From assembly GCF_015476235.1 (NCBI RefSeq), contig NZ_CP064338.1, forward strand, positions 248,001 to 312,000: 64,000 nucleotides of DNA. The letters run 5' to 3'. Shown here in pieces: positions 1-10,900 of this stretch. The DNA is from Caldimonas thermodepolymerans. GTDB taxonomy: Bacteria > Pseudomonadota > Gammaproteobacteria > Burkholderiales > Burkholderiaceae_C. The stretch's first letter is position 1. Every line of letters starts with the position of its first letter. The notes beneath the pieces are model-generated. The model searched no databases and had not been told where the DNA came from. It saw only the letters and a program-made list of their open reading frames with translations. The position numbers and the translations under genes were made by a program.

Positions 1-583
1 GCCGCGAGCGCGCCAGCGACGAGACGATGGCCGCGGTCACCGCGGCTTCCACCGCCATCACCGGCAGGTGCGCGACGATCACGGTGCCGATCAGCGGCAG
101 GAACGCGCGGCCGCCGGCCAGCCACAGCGCCAGCGCCATCAGGGCCGTGCCCAGCGCGATCGCCAGCGCGCCGCACAGCGCGCCGCGCCAGGCCGCCGCG
201 CGCACGCCGGCCGGCTCGCCGCCGAGCCGGTACAGCAGCGCGCAGGCCAGCGCCGGGGCGGCCATCACGACGGTGTTGACGCCCAGCGTCGTGAGCCCGC
301 CGTAGCCGAAGAACAGCGACTGCATCAGCAGCGCGACCAGGATCACCGGCACCGCCGCCCAGCCCAGCAGCACGCCGCACAGGCCGTTGAGCACCAGGTG
401 CACGCTGCCCGCGCCCACCGGCAGGTGGATCAGCGAGGCCACGAAGAACATCGCGCACAGCAGGCCCGCCAGCGGGATGCGCTCGTCGGGCAGCCGGCGC
501 AGGCCCACGGCCACGCCCGCGGCCGCCAGCAGCGCGCCGCCGCCGAGCACGGGCAGGGTCAGCACACCTTCGGCCAGATGCAT
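1..583 (-). CDS. nikM: Nickel/cobalt ECF transporter transmembrane subunit, CbiM/NikM family (3' end outside window)
   Basis: Reading the minus strand from an ATG at 583 gives an uninterrupted frame to the window edge. It begins MHLAEGVLTLPVLGGG and carries repeated hydrophobic segments, including LAGLLCAMFFVASLIHLPVG and a GSVHLVLNGLCGVLLG stretch. The N-terminal Met-His pair and the P-G-S-V-H-L-x-L motif are typical of the CbiM/NikM S-component, whose N-terminal Met-His loop binds the metal in the membrane. It starts 1 bp after nikL ends, so the two are co-transcribed. About 194 residues are visible. The remaining residues and the NikQ/NikO (permease/ATPase) genes would lie beyond the left edge. 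Nickel rather than cobalt is inferred from the NikK/NikL neighbours. Confidence 0.85.
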   Translation of the reverse strand, partial: MHLAEGVLTLPVLGGGALLAAAGVAVGLRRLPDERIPLAGLLCAMFFVASLIHLPVGAGSVHLVLNGLCGVLLGWAAVPVILVALLMQSLFFGYGGLTTLGVNTVVMAAPALACALLYRLGGEPAGVRAAAWRGALCGALAIALGTALMALALWLAGGRAFLPLIGTVIVAHLPVMAVEAAVTAAIVSSLARSR

Positions 584-584
584 C

Positions 585-1106
585 TCAGGCTCCTTCGCGT
601 CCGTCGCGGCGCGCCGCCTGCGCGCGCCACCAGGCGGCCACGCCGGCCAGCCCGGCGATCAGGCCCAGGCCACCCAGCACCTCGCCCAGGCGCACGCGCT
701 GCTCGTAGCGCTGCACCTCCTCGCGCAGCGCGCGCAGCTCCTCGCGCAAGGCGGCGAGTTCGGGCGGGGCCGCCGCGGGGGCGGTGGCCGCGGCGACCGC
801 GAGTGCCGACTCGACGCGGTGGCCTTCCTCGCCTTCGGCGACCAGCCGCCAGTCGCCGGCGCCCACCCCGGCAAACACGAAGCGGCCGGTGGCGTCGCTG
901 CGCACCCGCTGCACCGTGGTGCCCTCGCGCGTCTGCAGCTCGACCCACTCGCCGGTGGCGGGCGTCTCGTCGGAATAGAACAGGTGGCCGTGGATGCGGC
1001 CGTCCGCGGCGGTCGCGGTCAGGCGCAGCGCGTGCGCCCAGGCGGCGGCCGGCAGCAGCGCGGCGGCCAGCAGCGGCAGCAGGGTCCGGGCCAGCGCGGG
1101 GATCAC
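585..1106 (-). CDS. nikL: NikL-like periplasmic accessory protein with C-terminal membrane anchor
   Basis: A GTG at 1104-1106 opens a 173-residue protein that overlaps the nikK stop by 4 bp (GTGA), a sign of translational coupling. It has a signal peptide (residues 1-25, ending AAAWAHA), a carboxypeptidase-regulatory-like beta domain (about 26-100), a Pro/Ala-rich linker, a short Glu/Arg-rich coiled coil (about 115-140) and a C-terminal transmembrane helix (about 142-162) followed by basic residues. This layout matches NikL, described as the accessory component of NikKLMQO-type nickel transporters in proteobacteria. It is followed by nikM. The assignment rests on architecture and neighbours rather than on a strong family motif. 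Confidence 0.7.
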   Translation of the reverse strand: MIPALARTLLPLLAAALLPAAAWAHALRLTATAADGRIHGHLFYSDETPATGEWVELQTREGTTVQRVRSDATGRFVFAGVGAGDWRLVAEGEEGHRVESALAVAAATAPAAAPPELAALREELRALREEVQRYEQRVRLGEVLGGLGLIAGLAGVAAWWRAQAARRDGREGA

Positions 1107-1807
1107 GGGGTGCTCAGGCGCAGGTTCGCGGCCAGGTTGTCGCGCTCGGCCTCGGGGCCGGGGTAGGGCACGCTGTGGCCCACCGTCACCAGCTGCACGC
1201 CGCGCCGCAGCGTCACCGTGGCACGGCCCTGCGCGTCGGTGGTCGCCGCCGGGCCATCGTGGGGGCGGTCGCCTTCGACGACCACCTTGGCGCCCGGCAG
1301 CGGCCGGCCCTCGAACAGCACCTGCACCGGCAGCGCCTGCCCGGCCGCCGGGGCGCGGGTCGCCAGCGGCACGATCTCCAGCCGCTGGCCGACGGGTTTC
1401 GCGACCTGCTCGCCCCAGGCCAGCACCGTCTTGCCGAACTTCAGCGCCCGCGACGAGGACTCGACCGGCCCCTGCACCGCGGTGCGCGGCACGTTGCGCG
1501 ACTTGCCGTCCTGGCGCACCCAGAAGCCGTTGTCGAACTCCACCGCCCACAGCGCGGCGGGGCCGCCCTCGGCCTCGACCTGCACGCCCTGCGCGCCGGC
1601 GCGGGTGCGCACCGCCAGCGCCTGGCCGGCGGCGTTCCATGCGCGCACCTGGCGCACCTTGCTCACGTCATAGGGTTCGCCCTGGCCGTCGTGGCCGAAC
1701 ACCACGGCGTGCGGCGGGCCTTGCAGCTCGATCCAGGCGTCGTGGGCCCAGGCCGGGGCCGCGCACAGCAGCAGGGCCAGGGGCAGGGGCAGGGGCAGGC
1801 GTCTCAT
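1103..1807 (-). CDS. nikK: DUF4198 family periplasmic protein of nickel uptake (NikK-like)
   Basis: This 234-residue secreted protein starts at ATG 1807. Its signal peptide (MRRLPLPLPLALLLC, cleavage near AWAHDAW) leads straight into an N-terminal His-Asp-x-Trp, as is common in DUF4198 proteins, where the exposed N-terminal histidine is thought to bind metal. The body contains the family's VVFGHDGQGEPYD, a LVTVGHSVPYPG stretch, and a bacterial Ig-like segment rich in Gly and Pro. It is first in the nikK-nikL-nikM operon and overlaps nikL by 4 bp. The signal-peptide codons include a (GGGGCA)n hexamer tract (1779-1799). An alternative upstream start at 1909 is unlikely because it would add a non-signal N-terminus. 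Confidence 0.75.
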   Translation of the reverse strand: MRRLPLPLPLALLLCAAPAWAHDAWIELQGPPHAVVFGHDGQGEPYDVSKVRQVRAWNAAGQALAVRTRAGAQGVQVEAEGGPAALWAVEFDNGFWVRQDGKSRNVPRTAVQGPVESSSRALKFGKTVLAWGEQVAKPVGQRLEIVPLATRAPAAGQALPVQVLFEGRPLPGAKVVVEGDRPHDGPAATTDAQGRATVTLRRGVQLVTVGHSVPYPGPEAERDNLAANLRLSTP

Positions 1808-1848
1808 CGCGGGTCTCCGTCGGGCTGGGCGGCAGGCGGGCTGCCGCA

Positions 1849-1880
1849 TTGTGATGAAGTTTTCGAAAAACTTCATACAA
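1849..1880. promoter_or_regulatory. Palindrome upstream of nikK, candidate metal-regulator operator
   Basis: A 32-bp near-perfect inverted repeat is seen: the left arm TTGTGATGAAGTTTTC and the right arm GAAAAACTTCATACAA differ only by one-base shifts. It is AT-rich in a very GC-rich region and lies 42-73 bp before the nikK start. The outer TGATGA/TCATAC half-sites with a spacer of about 15 bp resemble the E. coli NikR consensus GTATGA-N16-TCATAC, so nickel-responsive repression is plausible. It could instead be a hairpin terminator of the MFS gene that ends at 2013, but there is no T-tract. Confidence 0.45.
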
Positions 1881-2012
1881 GTTCCATGCCACGGCGCCAG
1901 CCCGCCCACGGCGCGGCACCGGGGTGCGCGCGCTGCTCACGGCGCTTGCGGCGGCGCCGCGTTGCCGCACAGGAGGTTTGCAGGGGGATACCCGGAGGGA
2001 CCGGGGGCCGGG

Positions 2013-3230
2013 TCAGGCGCTCGGGGCGGTGGCGGTGCGCCGCGCCGGCGGGCGCATCGGCCAGGCCAGCACCAGCCAGGCCAGCATCATCACCGCGCAG
2101 GCCTGGAACACCGCGGCCGGCCCCCAGTGCGCGGCGATCTGGCCGCCCAGCGCACCGCCGGCGAACAGGCCCAGCGACTGGCAGGTGTTGAACACCCCCA
2201 GTGCCAGCCCCTTGGTGGCGGGCGAAGTGACGCGCGAGACCAGCGAGGGCAGGGTTGCTTCCAGCAGGTTGTAGCCGACGAAGAAGGCCAGCAGCGCGCC
2301 GATCAGCCAGGCGGGCCGGGTCCAGCCGTAGCCCAGCGCGGCCTCGGTCAGGGCCAGCAGCGCGATCGCGCCGAGGAACACCGCGCGCACGCGGCCGCGC
2401 CGCTCGCTCCACAGCATCACCGGCACCATCAGCACGAAAGACACCAGCACCACCGCCAGGTACACCCAGCCGTGCTGCTGCACCGGCAGGCCGACATGCT
2501 CGGCCAGCGCCACCGGCACGACCACGAACATCGCCATCTGCGCCATGTGCAGCACGAAGATGCCGCCGCACAGGCGCTGCAGCTCGGTGTCGGCCAGCAC
2601 GCGCGACCACGGCGGGCGCGCGCCCGGTTGCGGCTGCGCGGCGGCGGGCACCGGCGGCAGCCCGCGCGTGACCACCGCGATCGCGCCCAGCGCCAGCAGC
2701 CCGGTCAGCGTGAACAGCCCGCCCATGCCGATGTGCGTGTACAGCCAGGGCGCGAGCGCCAGCGACAGCGCGAACGACAGCCCGATCGAGCCGCCCACCA
2801 TCGCCATCGCGCGGGTGCGCACCTCGTCGCGGGTGTGGTCGGCGATCAGCGCGGTCACGGCCGCCGAGATCGCCCCGGCGCCCTGCAGCGCGCGGCCGGC
2901 CACGACCAGCCACAGGTGGTCGGCCAGCGCCGCGACGAAGGAACCGAGCGCGAACACCAGCAGCCCAGCGACGATCACCGGCCGCCGGCCCAGCCGGTCG
3001 GACGCCGCGCCGAAGGGGATCTGCAGCACCGCCTGGGTCAGCCCGTAGATGCCGATGGCCAGGCCCACCAGCCCGGTCTGCTCGCCGCCGGGCATGCCGC
3101 GGGCGTGCAGCGCGAACACCGGCAGGATCAGGAACAGCCCGAGCATGCGCAGACCGAACACGCCCGCCAGCCAGAGGCTTGCGCGGCGCTCGGCGGCGGT
3201 CATGCGCAGGGACACGGAAGAATCGCTCAC
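2013..3230 (-). CDS. Major facilitator superfamily transporter (drug/proton antiporter type)
   Basis: This 405-residue membrane protein has 12 predicted hydrophobic segments. The loop 2-3 MFS signature is visible as [16 protein letters not shown] (about residues 73-88), and helix 4 contains [14 protein letters not shown], the antiporter-type motif. It resembles the DHA1/YajR group but lacks the C-terminal YAM domain of E. coli YajR. The first codon of the frame is GTG at 3230; an ATG at 3203 (residue 10) is an alternative, and neither has a clear ribosome binding site. It is divergent from recQ across a 115-bp spacer. The substrate cannot be inferred. Confidence 0.85.
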   Translation of the reverse strand: MSDSSVSLRMTAAERRASLWLAGVFGLRMLGLFLILPVFALHARGMPGGEQTGLVGLAIGIYGLTQAVLQIPFGAASDRLGRRPVIVAGLLVFALGSFVAALADHLWLVVAGRALQGAGAISAAVTALIADHTRDEVRTRAMAMVGGSIGLSFALSLALAPWLYTHIGMGGLFTLTGLLALGAIAVVTRGLPPVPAAAQPQPGARPPWSRVLADTELQRLCGGIFVLHMAQMAMFVVVPVALAEHVGLPVQQHGWVYLAVVLVSFVLMVPVMLWSERRGRVRAVFLGAIALLALTEAALGYGWTRPAWLIGALLAFFVGYNLLEATLPSLVSRVTSPATKGLALGVFNTCQSLGLFAGGALGGQIAAHWGPAAVFQACAVMMLAWLVLAWPMRPPARRTATAPSA

Positions 3231-3345
3231 GTTCGATCGGGGAAAACCGCTATTGTCGCCGGTTGCACGATCGCGTGCCGGGCCGGGCAGGGCACCCCGC
3301 CCGGCGGGGGTGGCATCGCGAAACGGCTACCATCCGTGCCTCGCC

Positions 3346-5253
3346 ATGCCCGCAGACACCGCCACGCCGCCCCGCCCCGCCGCCCCCAGCCGGCACCCGC
3401 TCGACATCCTGCGCGAGGTGTTCGGCTACGACAGCTTCCGCGGCCAGCAGGCGGCGATCGTCGAGCACGTCACCGCCGGCGGCGACGCGCTGGTGCTGAT
3501 GCCCACCGGCGGCGGCAAGTCGCTGTGCTACCAGATCCCGGCGATCGCGCGCCACCGCGGCGGGCGCGGCGTCACGGTGGTGGTCTCGCCGCTGATCGCG
3601 CTGATGCACGACCAGGTCGGCGCGCTGGAGGAGGTCGGCGTGCACGCGGCCTTCCTCAACTCCACGCTGTCGCTGGAGGAGGCCCAGCGCGTCGAGCGCG
3701 AGATGATGGGCGGGCGCCTGACCCTGCTGTATGCCGCGCCCGAGCGCGTGACCACGCCGCGCTTCCTCGCCCAGCTCGATTCGCTGCACCAGCGCGGGCT
3801 GCTGAGCCTGTTCGCGATCGACGAGGCGCACTGCGTCTCGCAGTGGGGGCACGATTTCCGCGCCGAGTACCTGGCGCTCAACGTGCTGCACGAGCGCTAC
3901 GCCGACGTGCCGCGCATCGCGCTGACCGCCACCGCCGACGAGCACACCCGCGCCGACATCATCGAGCGGCTGCAGCTGCAGGACGCACGCGTCTTCATCA
4001 GCAGCTTCGACCGGCCCAACATCCGCTACACCATCGTCGAGAAGGACAACCCGCGCGCCCAGCTGCTGCGCTTCATCCGCGACGAGCACGAGGACGAGGC
4101 CGGCATCGTCTACTGCCAGTCGCGCCGCAAGGTCGAGGAGACCGCCGCCTGGCTGACCGCCGAGGGCATCCCGGCGCTGCCCTACCACGCCGGGCTGGAC
4201 GCCGAGGTGCGCCAGCGCCACCAGGATCGCTTCCTGCGCGAGGACGGGCTGGTGATGGTGGCCACGATCGCGTTCGGCATGGGCATCGACAAGCCCGACG
4301 TGCGCTTCGTCGCGCACCTGGACCTGCCCAAGAACATCGAGAGCTACTACCAGGAAACCGGCCGCGCCGGCCGCGACGGCCTGCCCGCCGAGGCCTGGAT
4401 GGCCTACGGCCTGGCCGACGTGGTCAACCAGCGCCGCATGATCGACGAGAGCCCGGCCAGCGACGAGTTCAAGCGCGTGCAGCGCGGCAAGCTCGACGCG
4501 CTGCTGGCGCTGGCGGAAACCCACGAGTGCCGCCGGGTGCGGCTGCTCGGCTACTTCGGCGAGGCCAGCCAGCCCTGCGGCAACTGCGACAACTGCCTGC
4601 ACCCGCCGGCCACCTGGGATGCCACCGAGGCCGCGCGCAAGCTGCTGTCGTGCATCTACCGCTTCCAGCAGCACGGTGCGCACGTCGGGCCGCGCGCCTT
4701 CGGCGCCGGGCACCTGATCGACGTGCTGCGTGGCAAGCGCACCGAGAAGGTCGCGCAGTACCAGCACGAGGCGCTCAGCACCTTCGGCATCGGCGCCGAC
4801 CTGTCCGAGGCGCAGTGGCGCTCGGTGCTGCGCCAGCTGGTCGCGCTGGGCCACGTGGTCGCCGAAGGCGAGTACAACACGCTGCGCCTGACCGAAAGCG
4901 CGCGCACCGTGCTGCGCGGCGAGGTGCGGCTGCAGCTGCGCGAGGCGAGCGAACCCGCGCGGCGCGGCCGGACGGCCCGCTCGCGCGGCGCCGACGGCGG
5001 GCGCGCCCGCGCCGTGCCGGCCGACCTGGATGCCGACGCGCTGGCGCGCTTCGAGGCGCTGCGCGCCTGGCGCTCCGAGGTCGCGCGCGAGCACAACCTG
5101 CCTGCCTACCTGGTGTTCAACGACGCGACGCTGGCCGAGATGGCGCGCGTGCACCCCGGCACGCTGGGCGAGCTGGCCGGGATCAGCGGCGTCGGCGCGA
5201 AGAAGCTGGAAGCCTACGGGCAGGAGATCCTGCGCGTGCTGGCCGGCCGCTGA
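3346..5253 (+). CDS. recQ: ATP-dependent DNA helicase RecQ
   Basis: This 635-residue protein (E. coli RecQ is about 609) unwinds DNA 3' to 5' in recombination and fork repair. Walker A MPTGGGKS lies at about residues 52-59, the DEAH box with aromatic-rich loop ([15 protein letters not shown]) at about 158-172, and helicase motif VI as [11 protein letters not shown]. The zinc-binding cysteines follow ([12 protein letters not shown], then CGNCDNC), then a winged helix, and a C-terminal HRDC domain (about 555-632) ending in [16 protein letters not shown]. The ATG at 3346 was chosen because the frame upstream (from 3049) encodes only Pro/Arg-rich nonsense. A basic low-complexity linker rich in Arg and Ala separates the winged helix and HRDC. 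It converges on the hypothetical gene ending at 5263. Confidence 0.96.
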   Translation: MPADTATPPRPAAPSRHPLDILREVFGYDSFRGQQAAIVEHVTAGGDALVLMPTGGGKSLCYQIPAIARHRGGRGVTVVVSPLIALMHDQVGALEEVGVHAAFLNSTLSLEEAQRVEREMMGGRLTLLYAAPERVTTPRFLAQLDSLHQRGLLSLFAIDEAHCVSQWGHDFRAEYLALNVLHERYADVPRIALTATADEHTRADIIERLQLQDARVFISSFDRPNIRYTIVEKDNPRAQLLRFIRDEHEDEAGIVYCQSRRKVEETAAWLTAEGIPALPYHAGLDAEVRQRHQDRFLREDGLVMVATIAFGMGIDKPDVRFVAHLDLPKNIESYYQETGRAGRDGLPAEAWMAYGLADVVNQRRMIDESPASDEFKRVQRGKLDALLALAETHECRRVRLLGYFGEASQPCGNCDNCLHPPATWDATEAARKLLSCIYRFQQHGAHVGPRAFGAGHLIDVLRGKRTEKVAQYQHEALSTFGIGADLSEAQWRSVLRQLVALGHVVAEGEYNTLRLTESARTVLRGEVRLQLREASEPARRGRTARSRGADGGRARAVPADLDADALARFEALRAWRSEVAREHNLPAYLVFNDATLAEMARVHPGTLGELAGISGVGAKKLEAYGQEILRVLAGR

Positions 5254-5262
5254 GCCGCGGGT

Positions 5263-5625
5263 TCACTGCAGGGGCCGGTCCCACAGCCGGCGCAGCACCT
5301 CGGCCGCCCAGGCCGGCAGCGAGTCGCCGAACGGTTCCTCCTGGCCGTAGTCGTCGCCCGCGATCACCGCGCTGTGCGTGAGCGTGCCGCGGCCGGCGAC
5401 GGTGAACGTGAGCCAGCCGCGCGGGCCGGCCTCCCAGGTCAGCGACACCTGTCCGTCGGGTTCCACCTGCACCTGCGGCGGCGGCCAGCCGGCACCGACC
5501 AGCGCGAGCAGCCGCCGGGCCTCGGCGAGCGTGGCCGCGTCGGGCAGCTGCCAGGCGCGCTGCTGCGCGAGGGCACGCACTTCCTCGATCGCGGCGGCCA
5601 GCGGGGGCGGGAGGTCGTTCCACAT
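5263..5625 (-). CDS. Hypothetical protein
   Basis: This 120-residue protein has no family I recognise. It begins MWNDLPPPLAAAIEEVRALA, with an amphipathic N-terminal helix, and ends in a compact alpha/beta segment rich in Trp. No signal peptide or membrane segment is seen, so it is likely cytosolic. The start is ambiguous: a 27-bp direct repeat (5613-5639 and 5673-5699) contains both the ATG at 5625 and an in-frame ATG at 5685. Using the outer ATG would add 20 residues and repeat the MWND tetrapeptide. It converges with recQ, the stop codons being 10 bp apart. Confidence 0.7.
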   Translation of the reverse strand: MWNDLPPPLAAAIEEVRALAQQRAWQLPDAATLAEARRLLALVGAGWPPPQVQVEPDGQVSLTWEAGPRGWLTFTVAGRGTLTHSAVIAGDDYGQEEPFGDSLPAWAAEVLRRLWDRPLQ

Positions 5626-5639
5626 GCGACGGATTGTCC
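5613..5639. repeat. 27-bp direct repeat, copy 1
   Basis: This stretch is identical to 5673-5699, exactly 60 bp away. It spans the ATG at 5623-5625 (minus strand) of the hypothetical gene and about 14 bp upstream of that codon. Confidence 0.9.
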
Positions 5640-5672
5640 CACCCTCGGGCCCGGCTCCTTCTCCACCCTCGT

Positions 5673-5699
5673 GGTCGTTCCACATGCGACGGATTGTCC
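5673..5699. repeat. 27-bp direct repeat, copy 2
   Basis: This is an exact second copy of 5613-5639. It carries an in-frame ATG at 5683-5685 and so duplicates the translation-start region in frame (60 bp = 20 codons). Confidence 0.9.
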
Positions 5700-5814
5700 A
5701 CGCCCCGGCATGGCCCTGGCGCGCCCGGGGCCCTGGCCGCCGGCCGGAACGACACCGGGCCCGGGTGGCGTGAACCCGGCCCCGTGCAGGCGCGCGCGGG
5801 CGCTGCGCGGGAGA

Positions 5815-6477
5815 TCAGAAGCGGTAGCTGACGCCGATGCTCAGCTGCGGCACGAAGCGGACCTTGCCGACCCCGTCGCGCAGCTCGTCCAGTTCCTTGC
5901 GGAAGTCTTCCTGCGCCGCGGGGTTGTCCAGCGTCGGGCCGGTGGCCTTGCCGCGCACCTTGGCCTTGCCGATCGAGGCGCCCAGGTCGGCCACGAAGCC
6001 CCAGCCGGTGCCTTGCGGCTGGTGGCCCCAGCCGATGCCGATGTACGGCGTGACGGTCGGAAACTTGACGCGCACGTCCAGGCGGTCGTCGGCCGACAGC
6101 ACGTAGTCGGTGTCGCCGATGTGCACGGTCTGGCCGCTGCCCTGGGCGCGCAGGTTGATGCGCATGTCGTTGATGGTGATGCCGCCGGTCAGGCGGAAGC
6201 CGCCCGAGCCGAACACGAACCAGTCGGCGAACAGGCCGGCGCGGTTCAGGCGCGCCTTGCCGTCGTACTCGATGCCTTCCTCGCGTCCGTCGGCGCTGAT
6301 CGAGCCGATGCTGGCCACGTCGGCACGCAGCGTCAGGCGGTCGTTGACCGCGTGGGCATAGCCGATCATCAGGCCGGGCAGGCCGATGTTGCCGTACACC
6401 TCACCGGCATGGGAGGCCGTGCTGAACGCCAGGGCGGCGGCCGCCAGGGCCGGGGACAGGACAGTGCGGACGGGCAT
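5815..6477 (-). CDS. Outer-membrane beta-barrel protein
   Basis: This 220-residue protein has a cleavable signal peptide (MPVRTVLSPALAAAALAFSTASHA) followed by alternating-hydrophobicity beta strands. It ends in VSYRF, the aromatic C-terminal signature recognised by the BAM outer-membrane assembly machinery. Strand pairs such as RLTLRADVASIG, FRLTGGITINDMRINL and PYIGIGWGHQP suggest an 8-stranded barrel of the OmpW/OprF-like porin size class. An acidic helix-prone insert (AAQEDFRKELDELRDGVGK) precedes the last strand. No specific substrate can be named. It stands alone, with a comparatively AT-rich 207-bp region upstream (6478-6684). Confidence 0.75.
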   Translation of the reverse strand: MPVRTVLSPALAAAALAFSTASHAGEVYGNIGLPGLMIGYAHAVNDRLTLRADVASIGSISADGREEGIEYDGKARLNRAGLFADWFVFGSGGFRLTGGITINDMRINLRAQGSGQTVHIGDTDYVLSADDRLDVRVKFPTVTPYIGIGWGHQPQGTGWGFVADLGASIGKAKVRGKATGPTLDNPAAQEDFRKELDELRDGVGKVRFVPQLSIGVSYRF

Positions 6478-6684
6478 GGAGGGCTCCGAAAGGCAGGACG
6501 AGTTTGTGAATAACGAAACAAAATGTGTCAGAACTTTACAGAGTCCACCGCACTGGCCGCGAGGAAGAAATGAACATTCCCGTGCAGGTGTTGTACGCGG
6601 CCGACAGGGGGCGGCCGCGAGGCCTGGGGGCGAATCACGGCGGGGCGGGCGCCGGCGGGCGCACCCGCGCGGGGCGGTGCCGGC

Positions 6685-7092
6685 TTACGGCTGCACCGTC
6701 ACGGTGACCGTCGGGCTCTGGCCGCGGTTGCCCCATTCGTCCCAGGCGCGGGCCTGGTACCGCACCGCGGTGGGCTCGGTCACGGTCGGCGCGCGCACGG
6801 TCAGGCGAAACGGCCGGTCGAGGTCCGAGCCAAGCAGCACGCGCGCGCCGTTGTCGTCGACCCGGTAGAAGCGCACCTCGACCACGCTGCCGACGCCGCC
6901 GCTGGCGCCGGCCTGCAGCTCCAGCGTCTCGCCGGAGCGCACCACCTCGGGCTGCGCGGCGAGCTCGACGTCGGGCTCGTCGTCGCCACCGATGCTCCAG
7001 TAGACGCCCCCGCCGCAGCCGGCGAGGATGAGGGCGGCGGCCAGGGCCGCGGCGTGCATGCGACTTGCAGGGAAACGGCGGTCGGTGCGCAT
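6685..7092 (-). CDS. Putative lipoprotein with an Ig-like domain
   Basis: This 135-residue protein has a basic N-terminus, a hydrophobic stretch and a lipobox LAGC (about residues 23-26), so it is probably a lipid-anchored protein. The mature part looks like one immunoglobulin-like fold of about 85 residues ([18 protein letters not shown], then [18 protein letters not shown]), similar to Ig/cadherin-like domains that bear Thr/Val-rich strands. It is divergent from uvrA with a 95-bp spacer. ATG 7092 is preferred because it supplies the arginines a signal peptide needs; an internal ATG at 7059 would leave no charged n-region. The function is unknown. Confidence 0.7.
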   Translation of the reverse strand: MRTDRRFPASRMHAAALAAALILAGCGGGVYWSIGGDDEPDVELAAQPEVVRSGETLELQAGASGGVGSVVEVRFYRVDDNGARVLLGSDLDRPFRLTVRAPTVTEPTAVRYQARAWDEWGNRGQSPTVTVTVQP

Positions 7093-7187
7093 GCCCGCGA
7101 TGCTACGCGGTTCTGCCGCGCTGGATGCGCGCCGGCCATCATCACTATGATGGTGGGTTTTCCCGTTCGATCCCAGGCCGTTCCCGC

Positions 7188-10109
<2,922 letters not shown>

Positions 10110-10110
10110 G

Positions 10111-10137
10111 CTGCCCGTCCCGGGCAAGCGGGTTTTC
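10111..10137 (+). terminator. Possible uvrA terminator
   Basis: Just after the uvrA stop, TGCCCG and CGGGCA form a 6-bp stem with a 3-nt loop, followed by AGCGGG and TTTT. The short stem and weak T-run make this only tentative. Confidence 0.3.
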
Positions 10138-10221
10138 CCGGGGGGCCCGGGCAATCCGGCCGCGCCGGCAAGGCGCGCGCAACGGGGCTAGACTGCGCCG
10201 CAGCAAGAAGGGAGCCTGCCT

Positions 10222-10827
10222 GTGAGCCTTGCAGTCGATTACTACTTTGCGCCGCAGTCGCCGTATGCCTACCTGGGCCACGAGCGCTTCTGGAACCTGG
10301 TCCGCAAGTACGGCGCGACGCTGCGCGTGCGTCCGGTGGACCTCGGGGGCAAGGTGTTTCCGGTCTCCGGCGGCGTGCCGCTGAACAAGCGCGCGCCGCA
10401 GCGCCAGGCCTACCGGCTGCTCGAGCTGCGCCGCTTCGGCGAATATCTCGGCCTGCCGATCAACGTCGAGCCGCGCTTCTTCCCGGTCAACGGCGACGAC
10501 GCGGCCAAGCTCATCATCGCGGTGGACATGAAGGACGGCACCGAGGCCGCGATGAAGATCGCCGGCGCCGTCATGCGCGCCGTGTGGGTCGAGGAACGCA
10601 ACATCGCCGACGAGGCGGTGCTGGTCGCGCTGCTGGCCGAGACCGGGCTGCCCGCCTCGCGCATCGAGGACGCGCACAGCCAGGCCGCGCACGAGCGCTA
10701 CGAACTCGACACCGAACTGGCGATCGAGGCCGGCGTCTTCGGCGCGCCGACCTACGTCATCGAAGGCGAGCTGTTCTGGGGCCAGGACCGGCTGGACTTC
10801 GTCGAGCGGCGGCTGGCGAAGGGCTGA
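10222..10827 (+). CDS. 2-hydroxychromene-2-carboxylate isomerase family (DsbA-like) protein
   Basis: This 201-residue protein with a GTG start at 10222 is preceded by AAGAAGGGAG. The thioredoxin-fold kappa-class GST/HCCA-isomerase family is shown by the N-terminal VDYYFAPQSPYAYLG (Ser-Pro in place of a CXXC motif, Ser about residue 13) and the C-terminal GVFGAPTYVIEGELFWGQDRL. The mid segment KVFPVSGGVPLNKRAPQRQAY is the variable helical insert. Characterised members isomerise 2-hydroxychromene-2-carboxylate in naphthalene breakdown, but most genomic copies are not in such pathways and none is seen here. It follows uvrA on the same strand. Confidence 0.85.
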   Translation: MSLAVDYYFAPQSPYAYLGHERFWNLVRKYGATLRVRPVDLGGKVFPVSGGVPLNKRAPQRQAYRLLELRRFGEYLGLPINVEPRFFPVNGDDAAKLIIAVDMKDGTEAAMKIAGAVMRAVWVEERNIADEAVLVALLAETGLPASRIEDAHSQAAHERYELDTELAIEAGVFGAPTYVIEGELFWGQDRLDFVERRLAKG

Positions 10828-10857
10828 GCCTGCTGGGAACCGGCCGTCATCGCCGTC

Positions 10858-10900
10858 GAAAACCCCCGCCGGCCTGCAGCGCAGCGGCGACCGGAGGGTT
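10858..10900 (-). terminator. Probable terminator of the rml-ugd operon
   Basis: On the minus strand directly after the ugd stop codon, AACCCTCCGG can pair with CCGGCGGGGGTT across a GC-rich loop, and TTTTC follows. It would end the leftward rmlBDAC-ugd transcript just before the converging isomerase gene. Confidence 0.4.

Noticed and set aside
1851-5381. Very long plus-strand open frame (over 1100 codons) spanning an MFS gene and recQ
   Set aside because: It is low-complexity Arg/Pro/Gln sequence in frames antisense or shifted to the MFS and RecQ genes, typical of high-GC DNA.
7065-7187. Longer N-terminus for UvrA (frame open from 7065)
   Set aside because: The extra residues have no similarity to UvrA; ATG 7188 fits the family start.
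7093-7187. SOS (LexA) box before uvrA
   Set aside because: No CTGT-N8-ACAG-like sequence was found in the 95-bp spacer.
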